Positions 1-9,350 of a DNA stretch of 64,000 bases are shown here, piece after piece. Under the pieces are notes generated by a model, which worked only from the letters and a program-made list of their open reading frames with translations, ran no database searches and had not been told where the DNA came from. Numbering within the stretch: the first letter of the stretch is position 1; each line of letters opens with the position of its first letter. Origin of the DNA: Candidatus Thiothrix putei (GTDB lineage Bacteria > Pseudomonadota > Gammaproteobacteria > Thiotrichales > Thiotrichaceae); the NCBI GenBank assembly GCA_029972225.1, contig CP124756.1:4006279-4070278 (forward strand), in the 5' to 3' direction. The position numbers were made by a program, and so were the translations under genes.

Positions 1-2
1 CG

Positions 3-263
3 ATTGCTAATCAGACCCTATTTGCGGGCAAGATAGGCTGGCGTTTAGCTAATATAAAGGAATTGGAATCGATTATTGAAACCCGCTGTTATGCTCCTGC
101 TATCAATGCCACAGCCTTTCCCGATAGCCCCTTGGGAGATTTCTGGTCATCTTCTATAGCGGGTAGAGGTTATGCGTGGTATCTCAACTTTGATTTTGCT
201 TACAATGGCTTTATTTCTAGAGATAAGCAAAGGTATGTGCGTCTAGTGCGCGTCGATGAGTGA
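3..263 (+). CDS. DUF1566 (Lcl C-terminal) domain protein, 3' part only
   Basis: The frame is open from the window edge to a TGA at 261-263, so only the last 86 residues are visible. They match the DUF1566/Lcl C-terminal pattern: WRLANIKELES, then a PAINATAFP-like stretch, FWSSS, AWYLNFDFAYNG, and a closing YVRLVRV. In this family the domain is usually in secreted or surface proteins of unknown role. The TTG at 63 is internal, not a start. Function is not known. Confidence 0.7.
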   Translation: MANQTLFAGKIGWRLANIKELESIIETRCYAPAINATAFPDSPLGDFWSSSIAGRGYAWYLNFDFAYNGFISRDKQRYVRLVRVDE

Positions 264-291
264 GGTACAATCGTTATCGTGTTCACTGGGT

Positions 292-2820
292 TTAGTTAGC
301 TTTTTGCAAGCCTGCATACAACGACTCCAAACCACTCACCAACCCCATATGACGGTGCAGCGCCAACTCACTTGCCGTCAACCCTTGCCGGATACGCTGT
401 TTGACCTCCTCCAACAACACGAGCGTATCCGGTGAGGGTGACAGCTTCAGGTGTTGGGATAAATTGTCTGCCGCTGCAATGCATTGCCAAGCCTGAGCCA
501 GATTGCCTTGCAAAGCACTGGCAACCCCAATCCCCTGCATCACCTCAATCTGCCCCTCACGGTCGCCCAAATGCAAGTAAGCTTCCATGCTGCTATTGAG
601 GTGTTGCAACCCCAACGCAATATTGGCATCACTCAGCTCGATCCAGCCCAATTTACACAAGGCTTGCGCCCGATACAGCGCAATCCCCAATTTCTCGGCA
701 ATCTGGATGCTTTGATGCAAGTATTCACGGGCATAACCTAATTGCCGCAACTGCCAATGTAGCCGCCCCAGATTCACCAAAGCGTAAGGCATACTAATGG
801 TCAAACCGATCTTCTGATTCAAGTCAATACACTGCTCCAAGGCTTGCACAGCCTCATCGTAACGCCCCAACCGCAGCAATACATGCCCGCTATTGGCGAG
901 ATTGAATTGATAGCCCCCCTCATCATAAACAGTCGCAAAAAGCTGCATACTCTGTTGCCCGCACTGGAGAGATTCGTCATACCGCCCCTGTAAGCGCCGG
1001 AATACACTCAACGCCATCAAGCCCCGCGCCGTTTGCCAATCCCCTCCAAAATGCGCCGCCATTTCCGTTCCACGACTCAAATACTGTTCGGCAACGCCAT
1101 GATTATCCAATAATGCTGAAATGCCCCCCGCCGTCAACATCGCCATTGCCTGAGCTAACGAAGGTTGAGCATGACGGTGGATAGCCAAAAAAGATTCAGC
1201 CCAGCGATACCCTTCCTGCCAATGGTTTGCCATAAACCAGAACATGCCGAGTGAACCCACCAAACGTAAACCTATCTCAGAACTCATCGCCGGTGGGTTG
1301 GTATCGGAATGACACAAGGCCAAACACGCCCGGAAATTATCGTGTTCACCTTCCAAACGCGCAAGGCCGGGTAATTGCTGTCCACCGAGAATCCCGGCAT
1401 CCACATTTTCTGCTACCTCAAGATGATACTCAACAAAACGCTGGGTCGTCGGACAATGGGATTGCTTGGCAAAGCGTACTTCATTGGCATACTGGCGCAT
1501 CACTTCGTGAATGACGTAATGACCGATCTCTTTACGATACAGCATCGACTTGTCGAGCAAACCACCGTAATCAGCCAAACCAGCCCCCGCAACCGCAGAT
1601 GCTGCTTCTCGGGTAAATTTTCCTTGGAATAAAGCCAAGGCTTGCATAATCTGCTGTTCGCGGGCATTGAGCATCTGCCAACTTTGCTGCACCACATTGG
1701 TAACAGCAGGCATGGCGCTGGTGTTCTCCTTGCTATCGGCATTGAGCGCAGTCGGCAATAGCGATGAGCGCAACTCCTGCAAGATTTCCCCGCAGGAAAG
1801 CTGCCTGATCCACCTTGCTGCCATTTCAATCCCTAACGGCAAACCATCAACCAAACGGCAAATCTCCAAAATCGTCTGCTGATCGGTTTCATCAGGTGCA
1901 AAGGTATAATCCACTTGGCGAGCTGACTGCACAAACAACGAAAACGCCGCGCATTCGGGGGTTATTTCACCTGATGGCGGCAATAACCCCTGCAACTGAT
2001 AACGCCACTCACCATACACTTGCAAAGGCAAGCGTGAAGTAGCCAAAATCTTCAACGTCGGGCAGTGTTCCAGCAAAGCCTCACAAATGCCCACATCTGG
2101 CAGTAAATGCTCCAAATTATCCAGAATCAACAATTTGTGCTGAGAAGATAAAGCCATGTGCAATTGCTCAATGGGCGGGCGTGAGCCTTGTAACGCAATA
2201 CCAAGACTTGCCCCAATGGCATTCGCAATGAGATCGGGGTGTTGCACAGAAGCCAGTTCAACGCAGCCAATGCCATGCCTGAAGTATTCAGCAAGGCGTT
2301 GCGCTAACGTTTTGACCAGTCTGGATTTGCCTACACCGCCCAAGCCCACTACCGTAATCAAACGGCAGGAGGCATCATGGAGCATGGTAGTTAACTCGTG
2401 CAATTCCTTGTGCCGTCCGATAAAAGGCAGCAAACCTTCTGAGGCGGGTAAATCGGTGACAGGCAAGTGCGCCACCAATAAGTAACCCTTGCGTGGTACG
2501 GTCTTGACGATTTCGTGTTTGTTATCCTGCAAAACACGGCGAATATCAGCGATACACTGCACCAACGAATCATCCGTGACATAGGTATCTTTCCAAACAT
2601 AGGCGAATAACTCGGCTTTAGAAACCGTTTTATTGGCATTAAGCGCTAAATAGTGCAAAACACTGAGTGACTGAGAGCGTAAGGTGCAGGAAGCTCCTTG
2701 CGTATCAAGTAATAATTGTTCACTCAAGTGGTAATGGTGGCAACCTAATACTAAGCTACTTACCATAGCTACCGGTTCCCCAATAGTTTCTGCGAAGCTG
2801 GGGTAATACTCACATCCCAT
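292..2820 (-). CDS. STAND-type regulator: winged helix + NB-ARC-like ATPase + TPR
   Basis: 842 residues. Residues about 22-117 form an OmpR/CadC-type winged-helix DNA-binding domain (VSKAELFAYVWKD, then VPRKGYLLV). A STAND/NB-ARC ATPase follows: FIGRHKEL, Walker A GLGGVGKS at about 159-166, Walker B LLILDNLEHL, sensor ILATSR and a GLPLGIEMAA (GLPL) motif. The C-terminal half is a run of TPR-like helices, probably ligand sensing. The arrangement is that of AfsR/MalT-like one-component switches in which nucleotide exchange frees the DNA-binding module. Target and signal are unknown. The gene is divergent from the partial gene at 3-263 and convergent with nothing. A later Met19 is an alternative start. 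Confidence 0.8.
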   Translation of the reverse strand: MGCEYYPSFAETIGEPVAMVSSLVLGCHHYHLSEQLLLDTQGASCTLRSQSLSVLHYLALNANKTVSKAELFAYVWKDTYVTDDSLVQCIADIRRVLQDNKHEIVKTVPRKGYLLVAHLPVTDLPASEGLLPFIGRHKELHELTTMLHDASCRLITVVGLGGVGKSRLVKTLAQRLAEYFRHGIGCVELASVQHPDLIANAIGASLGIALQGSRPPIEQLHMALSSQHKLLILDNLEHLLPDVGICEALLEHCPTLKILATSRLPLQVYGEWRYQLQGLLPPSGEITPECAAFSLFVQSARQVDYTFAPDETDQQTILEICRLVDGLPLGIEMAARWIRQLSCGEILQELRSSLLPTALNADSKENTSAMPAVTNVVQQSWQMLNAREQQIMQALALFQGKFTREAASAVAGAGLADYGGLLDKSMLYRKEIGHYVIHEVMRQYANEVRFAKQSHCPTTQRFVEYHLEVAENVDAGILGGQQLPGLARLEGEHDNFRACLALCHSDTNPPAMSSEIGLRLVGSLGMFWFMANHWQEGYRWAESFLAIHRHAQPSLAQAMAMLTAGGISALLDNHGVAEQYLSRGTEMAAHFGGDWQTARGLMALSVFRRLQGRYDESLQCGQQSMQLFATVYDEGGYQFNLANSGHVLLRLGRYDEAVQALEQCIDLNQKIGLTISMPYALVNLGRLHWQLRQLGYAREYLHQSIQIAEKLGIALYRAQALCKLGWIELSDANIALGLQHLNSSMEAYLHLGDREGQIEVMQGIGVASALQGNLAQAWQCIAAADNLSQHLKLSPSPDTLVLLEEVKQRIRQGLTASELALHRHMGLVSGLESLYAGLQKAN

Positions 2821-3001
2821 GTGCTAATGGTCTCCCTCGGAATACTATCTGCCACTGACTATCACACCTGAATAGGGCTACTACTATTCAAAAATACATG
2901 CAATCAGCTTGCCATAGCATAGTTGAAGCAGACCCTTCCTGCCACGGGAATCACCTTATAGAAACCCACAGTGGGAAAAGCGCTCACCACCGCCTTACCC
3001 T

Positions 3002-3535
3002 TTACAAACTGCTGTATTTCTTCGCAAACACCACCGATGGTTCACCGCTGCGGTTATAGAAATGCAGGGTATTACCCTCTTGCTCCACACTGCCAGCACG
3101 TTGCAGGGTACGCAAATAACTGCCCTCCCAATCACCCACGTTAATCGTCGGCCCACCCGGCGTAGTCGGCAGTACACGGCAAACGTCCTTGCCTTTTTCA
3201 ATTCCCGTCATCATGAACCCACTGTGTCCGACCCGCTTAAACGTCGTGCTGTATTGATTGCAACCAGAAAAACCCGTCAACGAATCCTCACCGACCGTTA
3301 AGTTGATTTCCAACTCGGCAGGCACTGACGTGCCATACACAGACAATAAACGCCACTCAGTCCCCAGCAACGAAGACCCGCCACTATTCAAGGGGCAAGC
3401 CCCTACCGGTAGCGGTGTTTCAGTGGCATTATGGGGTTCAGCAGCCCCCACAACACTCATCAGTGACAAAGACACAAGCAGGAGTATCTGCTTGCAGTAA
3501 CGCGTAGACCCAACAATAACAACAGATCGTTTCAT
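3002..3535 (-). CDS. META domain protein (HslJ-like), exported
   Basis: 177 residues. The N-terminus has basic residues followed by a hydrophobic stretch (ILLLVSLSLMSVVGAAEP), consistent with a signal peptide cleaved after AxA-like residues near 31-33. Residues about 55-175 resemble the META domain: LLGTEWRLLSVYG, SGFSGCNQY-like (here FSGCNQYSTTF), and an F-containing end after HFYNRSGEP. META proteins such as HslJ are envelope proteins of uncertain role, linked to stress and antibiotic tolerance. It lies 39 bp upstream (minus strand direction: downstream) of the pseudokinase-like gene, so the two may be co-transcribed. Confidence 0.75.
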   Translation of the reverse strand: MKRSVVIVGSTRYCKQILLLVSLSLMSVVGAAEPHNATETPLPVGACPLNSGGSSLLGTEWRLLSVYGTSVPAELEINLTVGEDSLTGFSGCNQYSTTFKRVGHSGFMMTGIEKGKDVCRVLPTTPGGPTINVGDWEGSYLRTLQRAGSVEQEGNTLHFYNRSGEPSVVFAKKYSSL

Positions 3536-3574
3536 GGTGTTTTCCTAAAGTAATAATGGATGGAGTAACCGGGT

Positions 3575-4825
3575 TTACAAATGGGTACGCAACTCCAGCG
3601 TTTTGTCTTCCAATACCTGTTGCGCAGCCTGCAAATGGTTCAAATTAAACTCCTGGATCAATTGGCGACTCATGGGCAACAAACGCTCTGCTTGCTCAAG
3701 ATTTTGGGTTTGTAACGCAACCCGTACTCGGCGTAGGGTTGCTGCTGCCATTTCCTGCCCCAAACGCGCCACTTGGGGATGATTAGGGGATTTCCCCCGC
3801 AGTTTTCGGGTGAAATGCAGCGCACTGTTACTACCACCGCCTAAGTTTCCGGCATTCATCGCGGCGTATGCCTGTTGGATCAGGCTATCAATACTGTCAT
3901 CAGGCTGAGGCACACTGCCTGTACTCGATGCCAGCTCAGTGGGCGTATCCTGTTTTTTTACCGGAGCGGCAGCGGATGTCGGCTTTGAGGGTAATGGCTG
4001 GCGCTGTACTGGGGGTTTAGTCACCACGGCCTGCTCAATTTTTGATGATATTTTATTAACGGGCGGCTGCGGGGTAGTCGCCATGATGGGGGTATCTTTA
4101 TAAACCTGCGACCCTTGATTCATCGGTAAAATACTCGCCAGTTGCATCGGCTCACTGGGTTCAGGCACAACCACTACTGCCGGGGTAGGGGATACGACTG
4201 TTTCCAAGACGGCATTACCGGCTACTGCTGTAAAAATGGCAAATAACGTTAGCAATGAGCCAGTCATCAGCGCATGACTAACTTGTTTACGCGGCATAAT
4301 GCGGTGTGAACCCCGTTTTTCCAAACGTTGCACCAAGGGTGATAAGGCTGTTGCCAACAAGTTCACCTCTTCACCCAACACACACAGCAATAAGGCCGGA
4401 TCAATTTGTGCATCCAGATAACGCTCTTTTATTAAGGGGTTGATGTGTTTGGCAGTGCTGCGCTGACAAGACAGTTGCTGGTCTGTTTGATTCAGCAGGC
4501 TTTGCACCTCCCATGTATCGGGACTTTCCAACACGACATAAGCTTGCCCATTATCTTGGCCATAGGCTAATGGCGCGAGAATCCAAGGCAAAGCAAGGCG
4601 TTGGCAGGTAGCAGTGATGTGTTGAAAGAGTTCATCCAAGACCCAATGGGATGCATTGCCCGGTAACACATGAATCAAGATGCGTGATTCTAAACCTTGG
4701 TGTTTGACTCGCTCTAAATCACGTCCCCGGTAGATCTTACCCACCCCCGATACGGCAATACACCCTAATAATGCATAGCGGTTATTCAAGACAAGATGTT
4801 TGCCTGACTCACTCACAGCCCCCAT
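3575..4825 (-). CDS. Membrane protein with degenerate Ser/Thr kinase N-lobe
   Basis: 416 residues. Residues about 12-110 read like the N-lobe of a Hanks-type kinase: LNNRYALLG, a glycine-rich-loop remnant SGVGKIYRGRDL, and a hinge-like YGQDNGQAYVVLE. The lysine of the usual VAIK motif appears replaced (ILIHVL), and no HRD or DFG motif follows. One membrane helix spans about 184-208, after which comes a Pro/Thr/Lys-rich linker and a C-terminal helical region (about 310-416) that may be TPR-like. So the protein cannot be an active kinase; a scaffolding or sensing role is an inference. It precedes the META gene by 39 bp in the same direction. Divergent from the regulator at 5234. Confidence 0.6.
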   Translation of the reverse strand: MGAVSESGKHLVLNNRYALLGCIAVSGVGKIYRGRDLERVKHQGLESRILIHVLPGNASHWVLDELFQHITATCQRLALPWILAPLAYGQDNGQAYVVLESPDTWEVQSLLNQTDQQLSCQRSTAKHINPLIKERYLDAQIDPALLLCVLGEEVNLLATALSPLVQRLEKRGSHRIMPRKQVSHALMTGSLLTLFAIFTAVAGNAVLETVVSPTPAVVVVPEPSEPMQLASILPMNQGSQVYKDTPIMATTPQPPVNKISSKIEQAVVTKPPVQRQPLPSKPTSAAAPVKKQDTPTELASSTGSVPQPDDSIDSLIQQAYAAMNAGNLGGGSNSALHFTRKLRGKSPNHPQVARLGQEMAAATLRRVRVALQTQNLEQAERLLPMSRQLIQEFNLNHLQAAQQVLEDKTLELRTHL

Positions 4826-5233
4826 ACCAACACTCCATTTCTTTCATAAAATACTGAAAAATAAAAAACAAGCAAATAATAAACCAGTAGCCACTGTGTT
4901 ACTTGCCCTGAAAAAATCGCCCATCAAACCTTATCTGTGCAACGCATCTTAACCGTAAATTCACAGAAACAAAGTAAAAGCTTCATGTTACCCGTAACAG
5001 CAAAAGGCTTTTCACCCGATCATGCACCCATAAAAAAAACTAATTATTTCTCAGTTAAAACAACAACTTGCTTAAATATAAGGAAAAACTCATATTTTCC
5101 GTTAAAAATGACCGGGTTTCATGATTAACAACTTGTTGGGGTATCACTTTCATGTAACCATTGCTAACTTATGGTTCAGTAATACAATCAACAAAATTGA
5201 CTAGTTTTTTTATCAATAAAAAAAAGAGATCTT
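4826..5233. other. AT-rich divergent intergenic region, no convincing gene
   Basis: This 408-bp stretch separates two divergent genes and is markedly richer in A+T than its neighbours. It should hold promoters for both. A 63-codon frame at 4937-5128 has no ribosome-binding site and no recognisable composition, so I do not call it. No clear inverted repeat or RNA gene was seen. Confidence 0.4.
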
Positions 5234-6790
5234 ATGGAGAGCAAAGAGTCGATTAAAAAGGAGCTTGGTCAAATATTAGCTAGCCGATTATTCGAGGGGA
5301 AAAAACAGGCCAGCAATTTTCTTGCTTATATTATTGAGGAAACCTTAATTGGACGCGGTGACAAAATAACGCAGTACGGCATCGCCATTGAAGCATTGGG
5401 TAAACCGGCAGAGTTTTGCCCTACCGAAAATCCTGCGGTGCGCGTGGAAGCCGGGCGGGTGCGCAAGCTACTGGAAGAATATTATGCCAGTGAAGGTAGC
5501 AGTAGTAAGTTGAGGATCATTTTACCTAGCGGCAGCTACCAACCCGTTTTTGAAACATCCTCGTCTACAACGTCAGTACAGCATTTTTCACCTAAGAGTA
5601 TCCAGTCATTAGGCCCCAAAGTGCATATCAGCTACCCGGATACCGCACTGATTCGGGACGATGCATTACGCGGCTTGGTCTATAATATGCGTTCATTGTT
5701 ACCCATGACGTTGGGCAATTTTCGTGAAGTCCGCATCGCGCTGGCGCGGGTCAGTCAGCCAAAAGGTCATAAAGTGGATGAGCTGGAAGCCGCCTGGCGT
5801 CACCATCAGGCAGAGTTCCTCCTACAATGTAGCACCGAAGTCATCGAAGCGGGTTTTGCTATCAAATTTGTGTTGTTTCATACCCTGACCCGTGAACAAT
5901 TGTGGTCAGATAGCGCTCAGATGCCTGTGCATTACACCCAAACAACCCTAGAAATGGTGTTTAGCCAGTTGATACTCGAAACATTCAGTTTGCACCGGGG
6001 TATCGCCATGGCTTACTGGAGCCGTTACTGGAAAATGCAAAGCGATATTCCCTGCCATTATCGCGTGCTCGTCGAACACATTCACTTTATTCAGGATAAG
6101 AGCGGCGATGCTAACCTTCAGGCATTTCTGGAAGCTTGCCAAGCCCGTACCGAGCGTTATCACGATGATGCACTGGCACATTTACACTACGCGGTACTGT
6201 GCCTGTATGCTTACATGTTGCGTACTAAACCAACGGATAACCTGGAAACTCAATGGCATCGTCTGGCGCTTCGCGCCCTGGAACTCAACCCCGGCAATGC
6301 CTTGGCGCACAGCATTTTTGCCTTGGAATGCTTTCATCGCGGTGATTATGAAATGGGGAAGGTGGAAATCGAAACAGCCCGCCAAGTGAACCCTTTTGAC
6401 CATACCGGCGGACATTTGCTGGCTGTTGGGCTATGCGCTCTGCGGCATACAGAACTCGCCTTCAATTTATTATGCGAACTTGCGGGGCTGGATTCACGCT
6501 ATCCTGATCCACTGCGGGTTGTACCCTGTTTATTCTATTTCCGACGGGGCGAATTTGCTAAAAACGCCCGTTCAGCGTCACAGTACGCAGCGTTGGGGGG
6601 GTGGGAAATCTTTGGTACATTGGTTAATCATTGTCGTACCGATGACTGTAAAAGTTGTATCCAGGTACTCAGTCATGCGGTAGATGATTTACCGACTAAC
6701 CATGGCAATCACACACTGCCCACCAGTGATTTCTGGGAAAACATTCAACAACGCCTAGTGCATTGCCAAATTCAGAAATTAGGGTTTTAA
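5234..6790 (+). CDS. Winged-helix/TPR regulator of the TolB-like 'adenylate cyclase' type
   Basis: 518 residues; AAGAGAT lies just upstream of the ATG. Residues 1-110 match the N-terminal DNA-binding-like module of many TPR proteins loosely annotated as adenylate cyclases: LASRLFEGKKQASNFLAYIIEETL, ITQYGIAIEALGK, NPAVRVEAGRVRKLLEEYY and LPSGSYQPVFE. A TolB-like middle (about 130-265) and TPR-like helices (about 290-500) follow. No cyclase catalytic domain is present. Probably a one-component transcription regulator; the target is unknown, perhaps the adjacent divergent membrane protein gene. Confidence 0.65.
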   Translation: MESKESIKKELGQILASRLFEGKKQASNFLAYIIEETLIGRGDKITQYGIAIEALGKPAEFCPTENPAVRVEAGRVRKLLEEYYASEGSSSKLRIILPSGSYQPVFETSSSTTSVQHFSPKSIQSLGPKVHISYPDTALIRDDALRGLVYNMRSLLPMTLGNFREVRIALARVSQPKGHKVDELEAAWRHHQAEFLLQCSTEVIEAGFAIKFVLFHTLTREQLWSDSAQMPVHYTQTTLEMVFSQLILETFSLHRGIAMAYWSRYWKMQSDIPCHYRVLVEHIHFIQDKSGDANLQAFLEACQARTERYHDDALAHLHYAVLCLYAYMLRTKPTDNLETQWHRLALRALELNPGNALAHSIFALECFHRGDYEMGKVEIETARQVNPFDHTGGHLLAVGLCALRHTELAFNLLCELAGLDSRYPDPLRVVPCLFYFRRGEFAKNARSASQYAALGGWEIFGTLVNHCRTDDCKSCIQVLSHAVDDLPTNHGNHTLPTSDFWENIQQRLVHCQIQKLGF

Positions 6791-6839
6791 GTCACCTGAT
6801 TTAGGTAGATGCTATGGGCAACACACGAAAGGTTAGCCC

Positions 6840-7283
6840 ATGCAAAAGAAATACATTGTCCGCTTAAGCGATGAAGAGCGTCAGATCCTTGAAGAAACCA
6901 TCAAGAAACTCCGTGGCAGTGGACAAAGAGTCCGCCGTGCACAGATTTTGCTGAAAGCTGATGTAGAAGGAGCCAACTGGACAGACCGTCAGATAGCTGA
7001 AGCCTTCAACTGCCGGACAAAGACCGTTGAAAATATTCGCCAACAGTTGGTGCAGCACGGTTTTCAGCAGGCATTGGACGGCAAGCGACGTGAACACCCA
7101 GCCATCCCAAAAATACTGGATGGCGAACAAGAGGCGAAGATTATCGCGTTGCGCTTAGGTTCGCCGCCAGCGGGTTATGCCAACTGGTCATTGCGCCTGC
7201 TCACCCGCCACGTGATTGAATTGGCGATCGTGGAGTCGGTTAGCCACGAAACCCTACGGAAGATGCTAAAAAAAACGGTATGA
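6840..7283 (+). CDS. IS630-family transposase, first frame (HTH part)
   Basis: 147 residues with an N-terminal helix-turn-helix region: LRGSGQRVRRAQILL, DRQIAEAFNCRTKTVENIRQQ. It lacks the DDE catalytic core, which is in the overlapping next frame. The two join by a -1 shift on a run of eight A at 7268-7275, giving LKKNGMTSRKLQYW across the junction, as in intact IS630 transposases. The insertion lies 50 bp after the regulator at 5234. I could not find convincing terminal inverted repeats or flanking TA dinucleotides, so element ends are not given. Confidence 0.85.
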   Translation: MQKKYIVRLSDEERQILEETIKKLRGSGQRVRRAQILLKADVEGANWTDRQIAEAFNCRTKTVENIRQQLVQHGFQQALDGKRREHPAIPKILDGEQEAKIIALRLGSPPAGYANWSLRLLTRHVIELAIVESVSHETLRKMLKKTV

Positions 7284-7975
7284 CCTCGCGCAAGCTCCAA
7301 TATTGGGTTATCCCACCGGACAGTGATGCCGAGTTTGTGGCTAATATGGAGGAAGTGCTTGAAACCTATGCGAAACCCTACGATGCCCAGCATCCGGTGA
7401 TTTGCATGGATGAGCAACCCGTGCAGCTCACCAAAGAAACCCGCCAACCGATTGCAGCGACCCAAACCCATCCCCGTCGGGTGGATTACGAATACGAACG
7501 GGCGGGTACAGCCAGCATCTTTATGTTCACCGAACCGCTATCGGGTTGGCGCGAAGCCCATGCCCGCCCACGCCGGACGAAAGTGGACTGGGCGATTGAA
7601 GTTGCCGAGCTGCTGGAAGGGCGTTACGCGGAGTGTGACAAAATCACCTTGGTTAGCGACAACCTTAACACCCATACCAAGGGTGCATTTTATGAAGCCT
7701 TTGAACCGGAACGGGCGCGGGCATTGGTACGTCGGATTGAGTTCTGCCATACCCCTAAACATGGCAGTTGGCTCAACATCGCTGAAAATGAATTGAGTTC
7801 CATGACGCGCCAGTGTGTATCAGGTCGCCGTATTGGCGATATTGAAACCTTACAGAAAGAAATTGCAGCATGGTCTACCGACGTGAATAGCCAGCAGCGT
7901 GGGGTGGATTGGCAGATGAACATCAGCGATGCACGCTGTAAACTCAAATCCATTTATCCCAAATCTAAGGAATGA
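7280..7975 (+). CDS. IS630-family transposase, second frame (DDE core)
   Basis: The Met at 7280 is only where the free-standing frame opens; the natural product is the -1 fusion with the preceding frame. The catalytic triad is visible: D in CMDEQP, D in LVSDNLNTH, and E in GSWLNIAENEL. The spacing between the second D and the E is normal for IS630 (DD34-36E). The DDE part appears complete and probably active. Confidence 0.85.
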   Translation: MTSRKLQYWVIPPDSDAEFVANMEEVLETYAKPYDAQHPVICMDEQPVQLTKETRQPIAATQTHPRRVDYEYERAGTASIFMFTEPLSGWREAHARPRRTKVDWAIEVAELLEGRYAECDKITLVSDNLNTHTKGAFYEAFEPERARALVRRIEFCHTPKHGSWLNIAENELSSMTRQCVSGRRIGDIETLQKEIAAWSTDVNSQQRGVDWQMNISDARCKLKSIYPKSKE

Positions 7976-8137
7976 CGATGCACTAGCGAAATCTGGCACT
8001 TCCAATCCCCAAACCTTAAGGGATGCGCTCACTGCGTCCGACGCTTCTCCGAGCATAAACCGCTAAAGCGGTATTCATGGCTGGATGACCGCGCCGCCTC
8101 TCCGTATACTTTAAGCCCCCAGTTGTTGAGATGACGC

Positions 8138-9250
8138 ATGAAAGACGCAATTATTGTCGGTGGTGGCATTTTAGGTATGTTGACAGCCCGTTCCCTGCAC
8201 GAGGCGGGCTTGAAAGTCATGATCATCGACCAAGGTGAGTTGGGCAAAGAATCGACATGGGCTGGTGGCGGTATACTCTCCCCCTTGTACCCATGGCGTT
8301 ACCCCGACCCGATTTCACAACTCGCACAATACGGTCAGCAACACTACCCAACCTTGTGCGCCACCTTGCGTGAAGAAACCGGCATTGACCCGCAATGGAT
8401 ACGCTCCGGTCTTGTGTTTACGGGTGATCAAAACTATGCCGAAGCACGGGCATGGGCAGACCAGTGGGGTTACGTGTTACAGCACTTCACCAACACTGCG
8501 GCGTTGCACGCTTGCGAATCACAATTGGCAGACACGTTTCAAACCGGCATGTTTATGCCGGAAATAGCACAAGTACGTAACCCGCGCATTGCTGATGCGC
8601 TACGCACCAGCTTGCGTTTGCTTCCCATTGAAATTGCCGAACATTACCCCGTGTCAGGCTTAGAAATCACCAATGGGCGCGTCACCGGCGTATCCATGGG
8701 CAATGAAGTCTTCCACGCCAATAACGTCATCCTCACCACCGGCGCATGGACAGGGCTATTCCCCGAAATGCAGGCGTTAAACGTGAATGTGCGTCCAGTA
8801 TTGGGGCAAATGATTCTGTTCCGAGGCGCGCGCGGTTTGCTGAATCGCATCGTGCTGCATGACGGTACGTACCTGATTCCACGTCAAGACGGGCGGATTC
8901 TGTGTGGTTCGACCTTGGAAATGCGGGGTTTCGACAAACAAACCACCGCCGAGGCGTATGAGGCGTTGCGGGAAAAGGCATACCAGATGATGCCTGCATT
9001 ACGTGACTTGCCCATCAATAACCATTGGGCGGGCTTACGCCCCGGTTCGCCGGACGGTGTGCCGTATATCGACCAACACCCGGACATTGCAGGCTTGTAT
9101 GTGAATGCAGGACATTACCGTTACGGCGTCACGATGGGGCTGGCTTCGGTACACATGATGACGGATATGCTATTAGGCAATACCCCCCGTATTGATCCAA
9201 CGCCCTACCGTTTGGATGCAGTGCGTGTGCCCACCGCAGAATTTAAATAG
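8138..9250 (+). CDS. thiO: Glycine oxidase ThiO (FAD-dependent)
   Basis: 370 residues, the family's normal size. The N-terminal dinucleotide-binding motif IVGGGILGMLTA is followed by the acidic residue that ends beta-2 (VMIIDQGE) and by the STWAGGGILSPLYPW signature of glycine oxidases. The C-terminal GLRPGSPDGVPYID and NAGHYRYGVTMG motifs match ThiO. The enzyme oxidises glycine to iminoglycine, which feeds thiazole synthesis for thiamine. No thiS or thiG genes are adjacent here. A D-amino-acid oxidase of similar fold cannot be wholly excluded. Confidence 0.85.
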   Translation: MKDAIIVGGGILGMLTARSLHEAGLKVMIIDQGELGKESTWAGGGILSPLYPWRYPDPISQLAQYGQQHYPTLCATLREETGIDPQWIRSGLVFTGDQNYAEARAWADQWGYVLQHFTNTAALHACESQLADTFQTGMFMPEIAQVRNPRIADALRTSLRLLPIEIAEHYPVSGLEITNGRVTGVSMGNEVFHANNVILTTGAWTGLFPEMQALNVNVRPVLGQMILFRGARGLLNRIVLHDGTYLIPRQDGRILCGSTLEMRGFDKQTTAEAYEALREKAYQMMPALRDLPINNHWAGLRPGSPDGVPYIDQHPDIAGLYVNAGHYRYGVTMGLASVHMMTDMLLGNTPRIDPTPYRLDAVRVPTAEFK

Positions 9251-9251
9251 T

Positions 9252-9345
9252 CTGAACTGGGATTTCTAGGATTGAAGGATTAGCAGGATGAAGAAGTCTC
9301 CCTCTTACATCCTATTAATCTTTTAATCCTGAAAATCCCAGTTCA
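9252..9345. repeat. 38-bp imperfect inverted repeat between convergent genes
   Basis: Arms at 9252-9289 and 9308-9345 match with a few mismatches; the outer part (TGAACTGGGATTT) is perfect. It fills the gap between the ends of thiO and glyS. It could act as a bidirectional terminator, but its length and AGGATT-rich composition also suit a small dispersed palindromic element. Confidence 0.6.
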
Positions 9346-9350
9346 AGACA

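Noticed and set aside
4937..5128. 63-codon frame in the AT-rich gap
   Set aside because: No ribosome-binding site, unusual Lys/Thr/Ser composition, and likely chance in AT-rich DNA.
5190..5230. TTGACT as a -35 box for the regulator at 5234
   Set aside because: No acceptable -10 hexamer at proper spacing before the ATG.
6788..7990. Terminal inverted repeats for the IS630-type element
   Set aside because: Only a weak partial match (GTCA...ATTT) could be aligned and no matching TA pair was found, so I did not assign element ends.
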